Source of the DNA: Chroococcidiopsidaceae cyanobacterium CP_BM_RX_35
Lineage (GTDB): Bacteria > Cyanobacteriota > Cyanobacteriia > Cyanobacteriales > Chroococcidiopsidaceae
NCBI GenBank assembly: GCA_019242465.1
Contig: JAFAVL010000021.1
Coordinates: 1-5,068 of the forward strand
Direction of reading: 5' to 3'
DNA: 5,068 bases
The translations under genes were made by a program, and so were the position numbers. The notes beneath the pieces are model-generated. The model worked only from the letters and a program-made list of their open reading frames with translations, made no database searches and was not told the origin of the DNA. Positions 1-5,068 of the stretch are shown in pieces (within the stretch, counting starts at the first letter, position 1; each line of letters starts with the position of its first letter).

Positions 1-1878
1 TATTCGAGCCACCTTATCTCGATCGGCTTCATAAACAATTGGGGCGTAGCTCTTGCCGATAATATCTTCCTGGTTAATGCCGAAATAGCGGCAGTAGGCA
101 TCGTTGACAAATACCAGCGTGGTGTCTGGCAAGAAACGGGCAATCAGTTCAGTCTGATTTTCTACGATTGCCCTGTAGCGGGCTTCACTCTGCTGCAGTG
201 CCAGTTCAGCGGCTTTGTGATCGCTAATATCTCGATGCATCACAATCGAACGGTCTTGCCCTTCTAGAGTCCGAATTTCGGCGGACAGCAAAATTGTTTT
301 GACTTCGCCCGATTTTGTGCGCATTTGTACTTCCAGGTTGCGAACCCTTCTCTGCTGTTGCAGCAGCGCTCTGTATCGGTCACGCTCATTTAGGTTGCTC
401 CACAGGTTGAGTTCTAAAGCCGTGCAACCGATCATCTCAGCAGGGGAATAGCCGAAAAACTCGAGCAGGCTATCATTGACTTCCATGAGGCATCCTTCCG
501 CTAAACTCGCAATCGCTATTGGGTGAGGACTGGTGCGGAAAATGGTCGTGAACTTCTCTTTAGACTCTTCTAAAGCAGTTTTGATACGATCAAAGGACTG
601 TTGCAGTTGCTCTGCCATCTGGTTAAACGTCTGCGCCAGATCGTTTAATTCGGAGATTGGGCTGTCGGTTGGTAGCCGTTGAGCAAGATTGCCTATGGCT
701 AGTTCTCGGCTGGCCCCATTTAATTGCGCGAAGGTTGCTGTGAGCCGATTAGCGGCAAGTAGTCCCAGCCCGATCGCCACGCCTAGAGTCAGCAGACAGA
801 GCAGAAGTGTTCGGCGCGTATTGTGCTGAATGGGTTCCAGGAAATGAGACCTGGGAATCACTGTCAAAATCCGCCAATTCAACCCATACGGATCTTGATA
901 GGGCGTAATTTCTAGATATTGCAGTTCACCTTTGTAGCGAAATTCTAGGTCTTGGGGTTGCTCCAGCGCTCCCAGCGTACTTGGTCGATCGTGCAAATAT
1001 TTGCCTAGCGATCGCGTAAAATTATCATGGCTCTCATTAATGTTCAGTTGTTTTAACTGACTTTGAGATCCTGTTCCTGCTGCAATTGTGTAGAGTTGCT
1101 CTTGTGTGGACGTGGCGACCAGGGCACCGCTTTGATCCATGATGATGACTTGACCAAAGCGACTGATATCTAAGTGATGGAGAAACTCACTCAAATAATC
1201 TAGCCGGACATGGACTGCAAAAACTCCCAAAAGGCGTTTTGTAGTGTGATCAGAAACAGGTTGGGAAGCATCTAAGGTCAGTGCTTTAGAAGTCCCATAC
1301 TGCGAAATCGGATTCCACCCCAGTTTTCCCGTTGTGGTGGCTCGCTGATACCAAGGGCGATCACGTCGCACATCTAGACCATTCACGGTAGTGACAAGTT
1401 GCCCTCGTCTGCTCTGGCTGTCCAGGCGATAAATCAGTAGTTTGTCTGGCTGAGGGGGATCGGCAATGCCCAAATACAGCTTTGGCAACCGTTCAACCAC
1501 TCTAAACTTGCCTTGAGGGCTAACAAATAAGACCGCCGATACCTGATCAAATTGCTGCAACCGATTGAACAAAGCAGATTCCAGTGCTGGAACGTTCTGG
1601 AGGTCAAGTTGTTTCTGATTAACTGCATCGACATTCAAACGATTGATCAATAGAGGCGTTTGCAGATACGTCTTGACTTCTTGCGTCACCCGTTCATTGG
1701 TCTGCGCAACTAATTGACGCCCCATGTTTTCCACGGTTGCCAGTCCACTCTGATAAGACAGATAGCCGACCAGAGCGACTGCTCCGATCGTGGGCAACAC
1801 AAATGGAACCGTTAGTACCCAACTTAGAGGGACATTCGTGCTCAAGCGGCGGAGGGATTTGGGAAGGGCGAGCGGCAT
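1..1878 (-). CDS. Membrane sensor protein, double Cache-HAMP-PAS-PAS, C-terminus outside window (partial)
   Basis: This is the N-terminal 626 codons of a large signal-transduction protein; the reading frame is open to the left edge. Seen in the translation: a first membrane helix at about residues 20-42; an extracytoplasmic region at about 43-355 with double-Cache hallmarks (RDRPWYQRA at 172-180, then GQVIIMDQSGALVATS at 242-257); a second membrane helix at about 357-377; a HAMP domain at about 378-430 (ELAIGNLAQRLP, then ELNDLAQTFNQMAEQL); a short coiled coil; PAS 1 at about 441-556, ending in the typical HRDISDHKAAE; and PAS 2 from about 562, cut by the edge. By family knowledge, Cache binds a small extracellular ligand and HAMP/PAS relay the signal. 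The missing C-terminus could be a histidine kinase (perhaps hybrid), a GGDEF/EAL module or a phosphatase; the window cannot decide. The ATG at 1878 was chosen because an in-frame TAA lies four codons upstream and the membrane helix follows at a sensible distance. No clear Shine-Dalgarno is seen. The ligand is unknown. Confidence 0.93.
   Translation of the reverse strand, partial: MPLALPKSLRRLSTNVPLSWVLTVPFVLPTIGAVALVGYLSYQSGLATVENMGRQLVAQTNERVTQEVKTYLQTPLLINRLNVDAVNQKQLDLQNVPALESALFNRLQQFDQVSAVLFVSPQGKFRVVERLPKLYLGIADPPQPDKLLIYRLDSQSRRGQLVTTVNGLDVRRDRPWYQRATTTGKLGWNPISQYGTSKALTLDASQPVSDHTTKRLLGVFAVHVRLDYLSEFLHHLDISRFGQVIIMDQSGALVATSTQEQLYTIAAGTGSQSQLKQLNINESHDNFTRSLGKYLHDRPSTLGALEQPQDLEFRYKGELQYLEITPYQDPYGLNWRILTVIPRSHFLEPIQHNTRRTLLLCLLTLGVAIGLGLLAANRLTATFAQLNGASRELAIGNLAQRLPTDSPISELNDLAQTFNQMAEQLQQSFDRIKTALEESKEKFTTIFRTSPHPIAIASLAEGCLMEVNDSLLEFFGYSPAEMIGCTALELNLWSNLNERDRYRALLQQQRRVRNLEVQMRTKSGEVKTILLSAEIRTLEGQDRSIVMHRDISDHKAAELALQQSEARYRAIVENQTELIARFLPDTTLVFVNDAYCRYFGINQEDIIGKSYAPIVYEADRDKVARI
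1008..1015. repeat. HIP1 octamer GCGATCGC
   Basis: A perfect copy of the highly iterated palindrome HIP1, which is over-represented in many cyanobacterial genomes. It lies inside the sensor coding region. It is useful mainly as a hint of the host lineage; near-copies (GCGATCGT at about 3039) also occur. Confidence 0.7.
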
Positions 1879-1898
1879 GAAGGATGCTTAGCGCTGAG

Positions 1899-1930
1899 AA
1901 ACGGTTTATAGATAAAACATTAAGCCGTTT
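1899..1930. repeat. Imperfect inverted repeat in the sensor leader
   Basis: AAACGGTTTA (1899-1908) and TAAGCCGTTT (1921-1930) pair at 9 of 10 positions around a 12-base centre. The repeat lies 20 bases upstream of the sensor start codon, inside its likely leader, so it could be an operator for a dimeric regulator or an RNA hairpin near the ribosome site. On the plus strand the right arm runs into TTTT, which gives a weak terminator look, but no gene on that strand ends here. The repeat is seen directly; its function is inferred. Confidence 0.4.
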
Positions 1931-1988
1931 TTTAGGTTCGGTAGTGATACACAAGTAGTGGCGAGGCTCAAGTCCTTGTCAATTCTAC

Positions 1989-1994
1989 ATTATA
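1989..1994 (-). promoter_or_regulatory. Candidate -10 box (TATAAT) for the sensor gene
   Basis: A perfect TATAAT on the minus strand, about 110 bases upstream of the sensor ATG. It implies a leader of roughly 100 bases containing the inverted repeat at 1899-1930. No good -35 hexamer lies 16-18 bases upstream, so it may depend on an activator or be a chance match. A TTGACA at about 1978-1983 on the same strand has no convincing -10 partner. Confidence 0.35.
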
Positions 1995-2516
1995 GCCATT
2001 AATGAAGTACCAAATCGCTCCAATGTGATTGTTCAGCTGGTCATGTTCTAGATCGGTTGTTTTGCTCTTATCCCTCATTTGTCACTCTAGGCAGAGGAAA
2101 ATTGGAAAGCTATCCCGTTGGCTGTTAGTATTTCAGGTAGCTTAAAGTTATTCATCTGCTCGATAAGTCGTGGAAAACCAAGAGACAACTGTGAGCGCAC
2201 CTCTCTTCAACGCCTTCTCAAAACTCAATGGTAGCTACAGCTATCCGTCTCTGCTCTGATGTCACAGCAGCGGTAGAAGCTTCTTTTGTGTGGTGCGTAG
2301 CGGTTGAATCAGATGACTGGTTTTGAATGATCGTTTCTGAGTCAACGCTTGAAACGTTGGACTTCTGCCTTTTTCCGTCTATAACTTCTTCCAGCAGCGT
2401 TCCACTATTGCTTTTGTTAGTTACTTAGTAAAAGTTGTAAGATCGTAGTTATCAGAGGCATTTCATAAATCCCGACGAAATACTAAGAGAACTTCATCCA
2501 ATTTTTACATATACAC
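1995..2516. other. Divergent intergenic spacer without a recognisable gene
   Basis: No convincing gene lies between the two divergent genes. All frames are short. The longest feature of note is a minus-strand stretch, 2218-2424, open for 68 codons with no ATG, GTG or TTG start and a Ser/Thr/Gln-rich translation (for example SVDSETIIQNQSSDSTA); it matches nothing I recognise. It may be chance or the tail of a decayed gene. An 11-base palindrome TTACTTAGTAA lies at 2421-2431. The right part becomes AT-rich toward the PEP-CTERM promoter. Confidence 0.5.
2340..2363. repeat. Small hairpin, possible weak terminator
   Basis: AGTCAACG (2340-2347) pairs with CGTTG-G-ACT (2355-2363): eight pairs with one bulged G and a seven-base loop. 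A CCTTTTT run follows at 2369-2375, so on the plus strand it resembles a weak intrinsic terminator. No plus-strand gene is seen upstream of it, so its role is uncertain. Confidence 0.25.
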
Positions 2517-2545
2517 TTGATAAGATCATTGTCACTTCATCTAAT
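2517..2545 (+). promoter_or_regulatory. Sigma70-type promoter for the PEP-CTERM gene
   Basis: TTGATA (2517-2522, 5 of 6 to TTGACA) and TCTAAT (2540-2545, 5 of 6 to TATAAT) are separated by exactly 17 bases. Transcription would start near 2552, giving a leader of about 65 bases. AGGAG at 2576-2580 is within the leader but 37 bases from the start codon, too far to be a standard ribosome site. Confidence 0.5.
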
Positions 2546-2617
2546 TATTGATAATTACCAAATAGACTAGTCATTAGGAGATACAAATTCCTCTTATACA
2601 TTGAAACAGATGTAAAA

Positions 2618-3214
2618 ATGAAACAAACTAAAAATTTATTAATAGCAATTACTGGAGTTGTATTAGGTATAGCTGCAACTGAAGTTAGCACATTAAAACC
2701 AGTTCAGGCTGCCGTTCTTGATTTTAACTTCACCTATCGAATCTTTTCTTATCCAGATATTTCCGGCCCTCCAATTATAAAAACTCTCTCTGGAAGTTAC
2801 TCTGTTGATGCTGACGCTTTTGCTACAGCAGCATCAGTACAACCTGATGCCAAACCAAATACATCGATTCCAGTGTTGTCAGTCAACGGCGAGCAGGTTT
2901 CTGGTGGTTCAGGTTCCTTGTATTTTTCTCAAGCAGGATTTGGTCCTTTTGATTTGACGCTTTCTACTATTAATTTTTATGTTCCTAATGTTAACGATAG
3001 GCTTGGAATTTACCCATCATCTGGTTCTTCTTTTGATTGCGATCGTGTAACATGTGGGGTAAGCTTTCGCGATCCAGAATCAGGTGGAGCCAATTACTTT
3101 CAAACCCCAGCAGTTCCAGAGCCAGATTCTAGCGTCGGTAGTATATCTGGAGTAAGTATCATTGGTATTAATTGGCTGTTGCAGAAAAGGCGGCAGCGGA
3201 ATAGATTATTATGA
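2618..3214 (+). CDS. PEP-CTERM sorting domain-containing exported protein
   Basis: A complete 198-residue protein. Residues 1-31 form a signal peptide: MKQTK, then a hydrophobic core (LLIAITGVVLGIAA), with probable cleavage after VQA at 31. The mature part (32-165) is rich in Ser, Gly, Pro, Phe and Tyr with alternating hydrophobic residues, so probably beta-rich; Cys141 and Cys146 (CDRVTC) could form a disulphide after export. The end carries a PEP-CTERM signal: VPEP at 166-169, a weakly hydrophobic segment at about 173-188, and a basic tail (KRRQRNR, 190-196). By family knowledge such tails are recognised by an exosortase and anchor or sort proteins to the envelope or extracellular matrix; no exosortase is in this window. 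The role of the body domain is not recognised. ATG 2618 fits the signal peptide. There is no close Shine-Dalgarno, and a start-stop pair (ATG TAA, 2610-2615) precedes it. The gene is more AT-rich than its neighbours. It looks monocistronic. Confidence 0.9.
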   Translation: MKQTKNLLIAITGVVLGIAATEVSTLKPVQAAVLDFNFTYRIFSYPDISGPPIIKTLSGSYSVDADAFATAASVQPDAKPNTSIPVLSVNGEQVSGGSGSLYFSQAGFGPFDLTLSTINFYVPNVNDRLGIYPSSGSSFDCDRVTCGVSFRDPESGGANYFQTPAVPEPDSSVGSISGVSIIGINWLLQKRRQRNRLL

Positions 3215-3267
3215 GAGTACTTGATACTACAATAATGATGTGCCTCCATAATTTCGTCAAATTGAAA

Positions 3268-3290
3268 CACGCGATTTAGATTCACGCGAT
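3268..3290. repeat. Direct repeat of CACGCGAT
   Basis: CACGCGAT occurs at 3268-3275 and again at 3283-3290, a spacing of 15 bases. Tandem sites like this can bind a regulator, but GCGAT is a common word in cyanobacterial DNA, so chance is possible. Confidence 0.3.
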
Positions 3291-3376
3291 ACTATCCTGC
3301 AACAATCCGGTCCATAAATTGCTGCAATGGTGTTGCGAGAAAATTTGAAGTACCCCCAGAATACGTAGTCAGTCGA

Positions 3377-3420
3377 ACAGTTGATGGAATGGCAACCATC
3401 GGCTCGAAGTTCTCAACTGT
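3377..3420. repeat. Inverted repeat ACAGTTGA / TCAACTGT
   Basis: An exact 8-base inverted repeat (3377-3384 and 3413-3420) enclosing 28 bases, which themselves contain a small ATGG/CCAT pairing. There is no T-run after either arm, so it is not a normal terminator. It may lie just outside the insertion sequence. Confidence 0.3.
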
Positions 3421-3450
3421 CCAAGCATTGCCTAGAATTCCTTATTGCAG

Positions 3451-3469
3451 TAGACAGATATCTGTCTTG
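3451..3469 (-). repeat. Flanking direct repeat, copy downstream of the transposase
   Basis: On the plus strand this reads TAGACAGAT-A-TCTGTCTTG. It matches 4874-4891 (TAGATAGAT-TCTGTCTTG) at 17 of 18 aligned bases with one single-base gap, in the same orientation. It starts 23 bases after the transposase stop, a plausible position for the short right end of an IS110 element. Confidence 0.5.
3452..3467. repeat. 16-base perfect palindrome at the transposase 3' side
   Basis: AGACAGATATCTGTCT is perfectly self-complementary. It begins 25 bases beyond the transposase stop (minus-strand sense) and overlaps the direct repeat shared with the upstream non-coding region. As RNA or single-stranded DNA it could fold as a 6-pair stem with an ATAT loop. 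No T-run follows on either strand, so an end-recognition role or a target-site feature is more likely than termination. Confidence 0.5.
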
Positions 3470-3491
3470 AAAGTGTTACCTGGGTAGAAGC

Positions 3492-4828
3492 TTAAGGAGT
3501 TAATTCTGAAGAAAGTTGCAAACTCACCTGATAGCCAAGTTGCTTAATCTGACGACAGAGGCGAGTGAGTGACTGCTCCTTAGTATGTTTATCTAGGTAA
3601 TTAGCGCCCAAGTCTTTGTAAGGCTCTCGTTTGAGCAGGATGTAGTAAGCTGCTCGTAAGAGGCGATGGGCAACAGCCATAATGGCTTTGTTTTTACCTC
3701 GCCTGGAAGCCAAACGGCGAAACACACTGGACAGATAACTACCCTGACAACGGACAGCCGCCTGAGCGGCTTGGACAAGACCGCTACGTAACAATTGGTG
3801 ACCCTGACCGATAGAGCCAGAGAGGCGTTTCCCCCCACTCTCATTATTGCCAGGACAAAGTCTGGCCCACTTAGCTAGATGACGCTTCAGTAGGAAAGCG
3901 GCTCATATCAATGCCTATTTCAGCTAGGAGCAGTTCGGCGGTGCGACGGGCGACCCCAGGAATCGTATCTAACAGATGAACGGCCTGTTCCCAAGTCAAA
4001 GGAGTCGGAGTGGATGAGGACGCAGGGATTGCAGGCGTGACTAGGCTAGAAGGCTCAGTTAGTTGAGCAGAAGCAGACAGAGATTGGGATTGCAAGTGCT
4101 GGGTAATCTGGGTATCGAATGTAGCAATTTGTGCTTCGAGGAAGTCGAGGTGACTTAAATGAGTAGCTATCAAAAAACGATGATGCTCCCGCACTCGACC
4201 ACTCAAGGCTTGCTCCAGCTCTTGACGTTTATGTTGCAGACTGCCGACAGCTAAATTGGCTAAGCTTTGAGCATCACAAGTCCCTTGAGCAATAGCAGCC
4301 AGCATTCTCCTCGCAGAAACACCATTGATGTCACTGACCACACAAGCCAGCTTGATGTTGGCCCATTCCAGCACCTTTTGTAAGCGAGTTACTACTGTGA
4401 CTCGTTCGCGCACCAAGTTAGTACGGCTACGAGTCAAGTCTCTTAAGTCTCTTTGTGGTAGAGGTGGAATCAAGCTACCACGTAGCAGACCATGCTGTAG
4501 CAATTGGGCAATCCACTCAGCATCTTTAACATCGGTTTTGCGACCGGGAACGTTCTTGATATGTTGGGCGTTGACCACCAAAATCTCAAAACTGCCTTCC
4601 AGCAAGTTGTACACAGGTTTCCAGTATTCCCCTGTACTCTCCATCGCCACTTGCGTGACACCTTTGCTACTCAACCAGTCACTTAACTTCAGTAAATCGG
4701 CACTCCGAAGTGCTAAAGGTGCGTACCTCTCGCCCTAGCTCTCCCTTGCTGTCAATTGTCAGGCAACAGACAACAACTGTCTTTTTGTGTACGTCTAACC
4801 CCGCACAATGTGGGCTTGTTACTTCCAT
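3492..4828 (-). pseudogene. IS110-family DEDD transposase, broken by two +1 frameshifts
   Basis: Three frames join into one 444-residue transposase. Piece 1 (4828 to stop 4679) has GLDVHKK with Asp12. Piece 2 (from about 4704 to stop 3871) has AMESTGEYW with Glu63 and GRKTDVKDAEW with Asp99 and Asp102, completing the RuvC-like DEDD set; then a helical region, a Ser/Pro/Thr-rich linker at about 247-277, and the Transposase_20 start (TIPGV at about 288). Piece 3 (3881 to stop 3492) has HLAKWARLCPG, ESGGK with the probable catalytic Ser330, and LVQAAQAAVR. Each junction needs removal of one base: near 4705-4706 (sense TCGGAG) and within 3882-3885. All key residues survive, so decay is recent, or the extra bases are sequencing errors. 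By family knowledge the intact enzyme recombines DNA guided by a bridge RNA. ATG 4828 is chosen because GLDVHK lies at its usual place and GGGGAG precedes it; an upstream TTG (4924) is open but would cover the non-coding region. Confidence 0.9.
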
Positions 4829-4834
4829 GTTCTG

Positions 4835-4840
4835 CTCCCC
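4835..4840 (-). promoter_or_regulatory. Ribosome binding site of the transposase (GGGGAG)
   Basis: On the minus strand GGGGAG lies six bases before ATG 4828. It is the only strong Shine-Dalgarno in the window and favours this start over the upstream in-frame TTG at 4924. Confidence 0.6.
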
Positions 4841-4873
4841 AACCTTAAGGTCATCTGGCGGGACGCCCTTGAA

Positions 4874-4892
4874 TAGATAGATTCTGTCTTGC
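4874..4892 (-). repeat. Flanking direct repeat, copy upstream of the transposase
   Basis: TAGATAGAT-TCTGTCTTG (4874-4891) repeats the sequence at 3451-3469 in the same orientation with one mismatch and one missing base. It lies 46 bases before the transposase start, inside the candidate bridge-RNA region. The TCTGTCTTGC part (4883-4892) recurs exactly at 4950-4959. Confidence 0.5.
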
Positions 4893-4949
4893 GTGCTTTC
4901 CACTCTTGAGCGTGGATTCCACAATTTGTTGTGCCGATGGGCATCCGGG

Positions 4950-4959
4950 TCTGTCTTGC
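4950..4959 (-). repeat. Third copy of the TCTGTCTTGC core
   Basis: An exact 10-base copy of 4883-4892, 67 bases away and in the same orientation. A shorter GTCTTGC copy lies at 5059-5065 near the window edge. The series could be guide/end sequences or subterminal transposase-binding sites. Confidence 0.4.
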
Positions 4960-5068
4960 ACTCAAGCTCACAGCACTACAGATATTTCGACCTCACTACC
5001 AGATGATAATCGGCAATCTATCATGCTTTCATCCTTTGTTGTGCGCGCAGCTCATGGAGTCTTGCACC

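Larger units (their letters stand above)
3215..3491. other. Spacer between the PEP-CTERM gene and the transposase
   Basis: No recognisable gene. Open frames of about 40-70 codons occur on the plus strand but lack good starts and familiar motifs. No strong terminator follows the PEP-CTERM stop. The stretch contains two small repeats (3268-3290 and 3377-3420) and, near the transposase end, a 16-base palindrome. The boundary of the insertion sequence should fall in its right part, probably between about 3440 and 3491, but cannot be fixed by eye. Confidence 0.5.
4829..5000 (-). ncRNA. Candidate bridge-RNA region of the IS110 element
   Basis: The region upstream of an IS110 transposase is where bridge RNAs (about 150-200 bases, with target-binding and donor-binding loops) are known to be encoded. 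Here it is dense in pairing elements: CTTGAG/CTCAAG arms (4905-4910 with 4961-4966) enclosing a CCG-AT hairpin (4934-4948, loop 4939-4942) and a TCCAC/GTGGA hairpin (4899-4903 with 4912-4916, eight-base loop); GGCG/CGCC (4857-4860 with 4864-4867); and a 10-base palindrome ACCTTAAGGT (4842-4851). It also carries two copies of TCTGTCTTGC, one extended to match the sequence beyond the transposase stop. The boundaries and the fold are inferred; no promoter was identified. Confidence 0.4.
3451..5068 (-). mobile_element. IS110-family insertion sequence (ends approximate, left end may run off the window)
   Basis: The element is defined by its DEDD transposase (3492-4828) plus a short non-coding right side and a long non-coding left side of at least 130 bases, repeat-rich and structured. 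This geometry (long non-coding region upstream of the transposase, short one downstream) is known for the IS110 group, whose bridge RNA is encoded upstream; the IS1111 group places it downstream. IS110 elements usually lack clear terminal inverted repeats, so the boundaries given are the outermost position supported by the flanking repeat on one side and the window edge on the other. A GTCTTGC copy at 5059-5065 suggests the element may extend to or past the edge. Confidence 0.6.

Noticed and set aside
1434..1954. Two short open frames on the minus strand (1434-1634 and 1694-1954)
   Set aside because: They lie in another frame of the sensor gene, whose own frame has clear Cache and membrane features; the translations look like no protein.
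3100..3285. Minus-strand open frame of 61 codons
   Set aside because: It is antisense to the PEP-CTERM tail, which is the real coding sequence there.
3452..3467. Palindrome as a transcription terminator
   Set aside because: There is no T-run after it on either strand and the loop would be only four bases of ATAT.
3593..3844. Minus-strand 83-codon open frame
   Set aside because: It is an alternate frame of the C-terminal transposase piece; the frame carrying ESGGK and LVQAAQAAVR is the real one.
4679..4710. Programmed ribosomal frameshift in the transposase
   Set aside because: No slippery heptamer or A-run is seen at either junction, two shifts would be needed, and IS110 transposases are normally made from a single frame.
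4325..4738. Plus-strand open frames (4325-4738, 4504-4686) and a minus-strand alternate frame (4470-4661)
   Set aside because: All overlap the DEDD part of the transposase in wrong frames and have no recognisable motifs.
4828..4924. Longer transposase starting at TTG 4924
   Set aside because: The added 32 residues have no family match that I recognise, GLDVHK is normally close to the N-terminus, and GGGGAG precedes ATG 4828.
1..5068. CRISPR array, tRNA or rRNA genes
   Set aside because: No regularly spaced repeats of 25-40 bases, no cloverleaf with a TTCGA-type arm and no rRNA-like sequence were seen.

Overview
The window looks like a piece of a filamentous or otherwise complex cyanobacterial chromosome. 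The evidence is a HIP1 octamer (GCGATCGC, 1008-1015), frequent CGATCG/GCGAT motifs, a PEP-CTERM-type secreted protein of the kind common in cyanobacteria, a large Cache-HAMP-PAS sensor, and an IS110-type insertion sequence. No species can be named from the sequence alone.

Layout: (1) 1-1878, minus strand: the N-terminal 626 residues of a membrane sensor (TM - double Cache - TM - HAMP - PAS - PAS...), cut by the left edge of the window before its output domain. (2) 1879-2617: a divergent, mostly non-coding spacer of about 740 bases. It holds a perfect TATAAT for the sensor, an inverted repeat in the sensor leader, a small hairpin, and a good sigma70-type promoter for the gene to the right. (3) 2618-3214, plus strand: a complete 198-residue exported protein ending in a PEP-CTERM sorting signal; it is visibly more AT-rich than its neighbours. 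(4) 3215-3491: a spacer with short repeats and a 16-base perfect palindrome. (5) 3492-4828, minus strand: an IS110-family (DEDD) transposase of 444 codons when repaired, interrupted by two single-base insertions and so probably a pseudogene. (6) 4829-5068: the non-coding side of the same element upstream of the transposase. It is rich in hairpins and repeats, in the position where IS110 elements encode their bridge RNA.

The sensor and the PEP-CTERM gene are divergent and may be regulated separately; nothing ties them into one pathway. The most interesting structure is around the insertion sequence. A near-identical 18/19-base sequence lies 23 bases after the transposase stop and again 46 bases before its start, and a 9-10 base core of it recurs a third time further upstream. 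This is the pattern expected if a bridge-RNA guide copies an end of the element. The frameshifted enzyme suggests this copy is dead or depends on another copy in trans.
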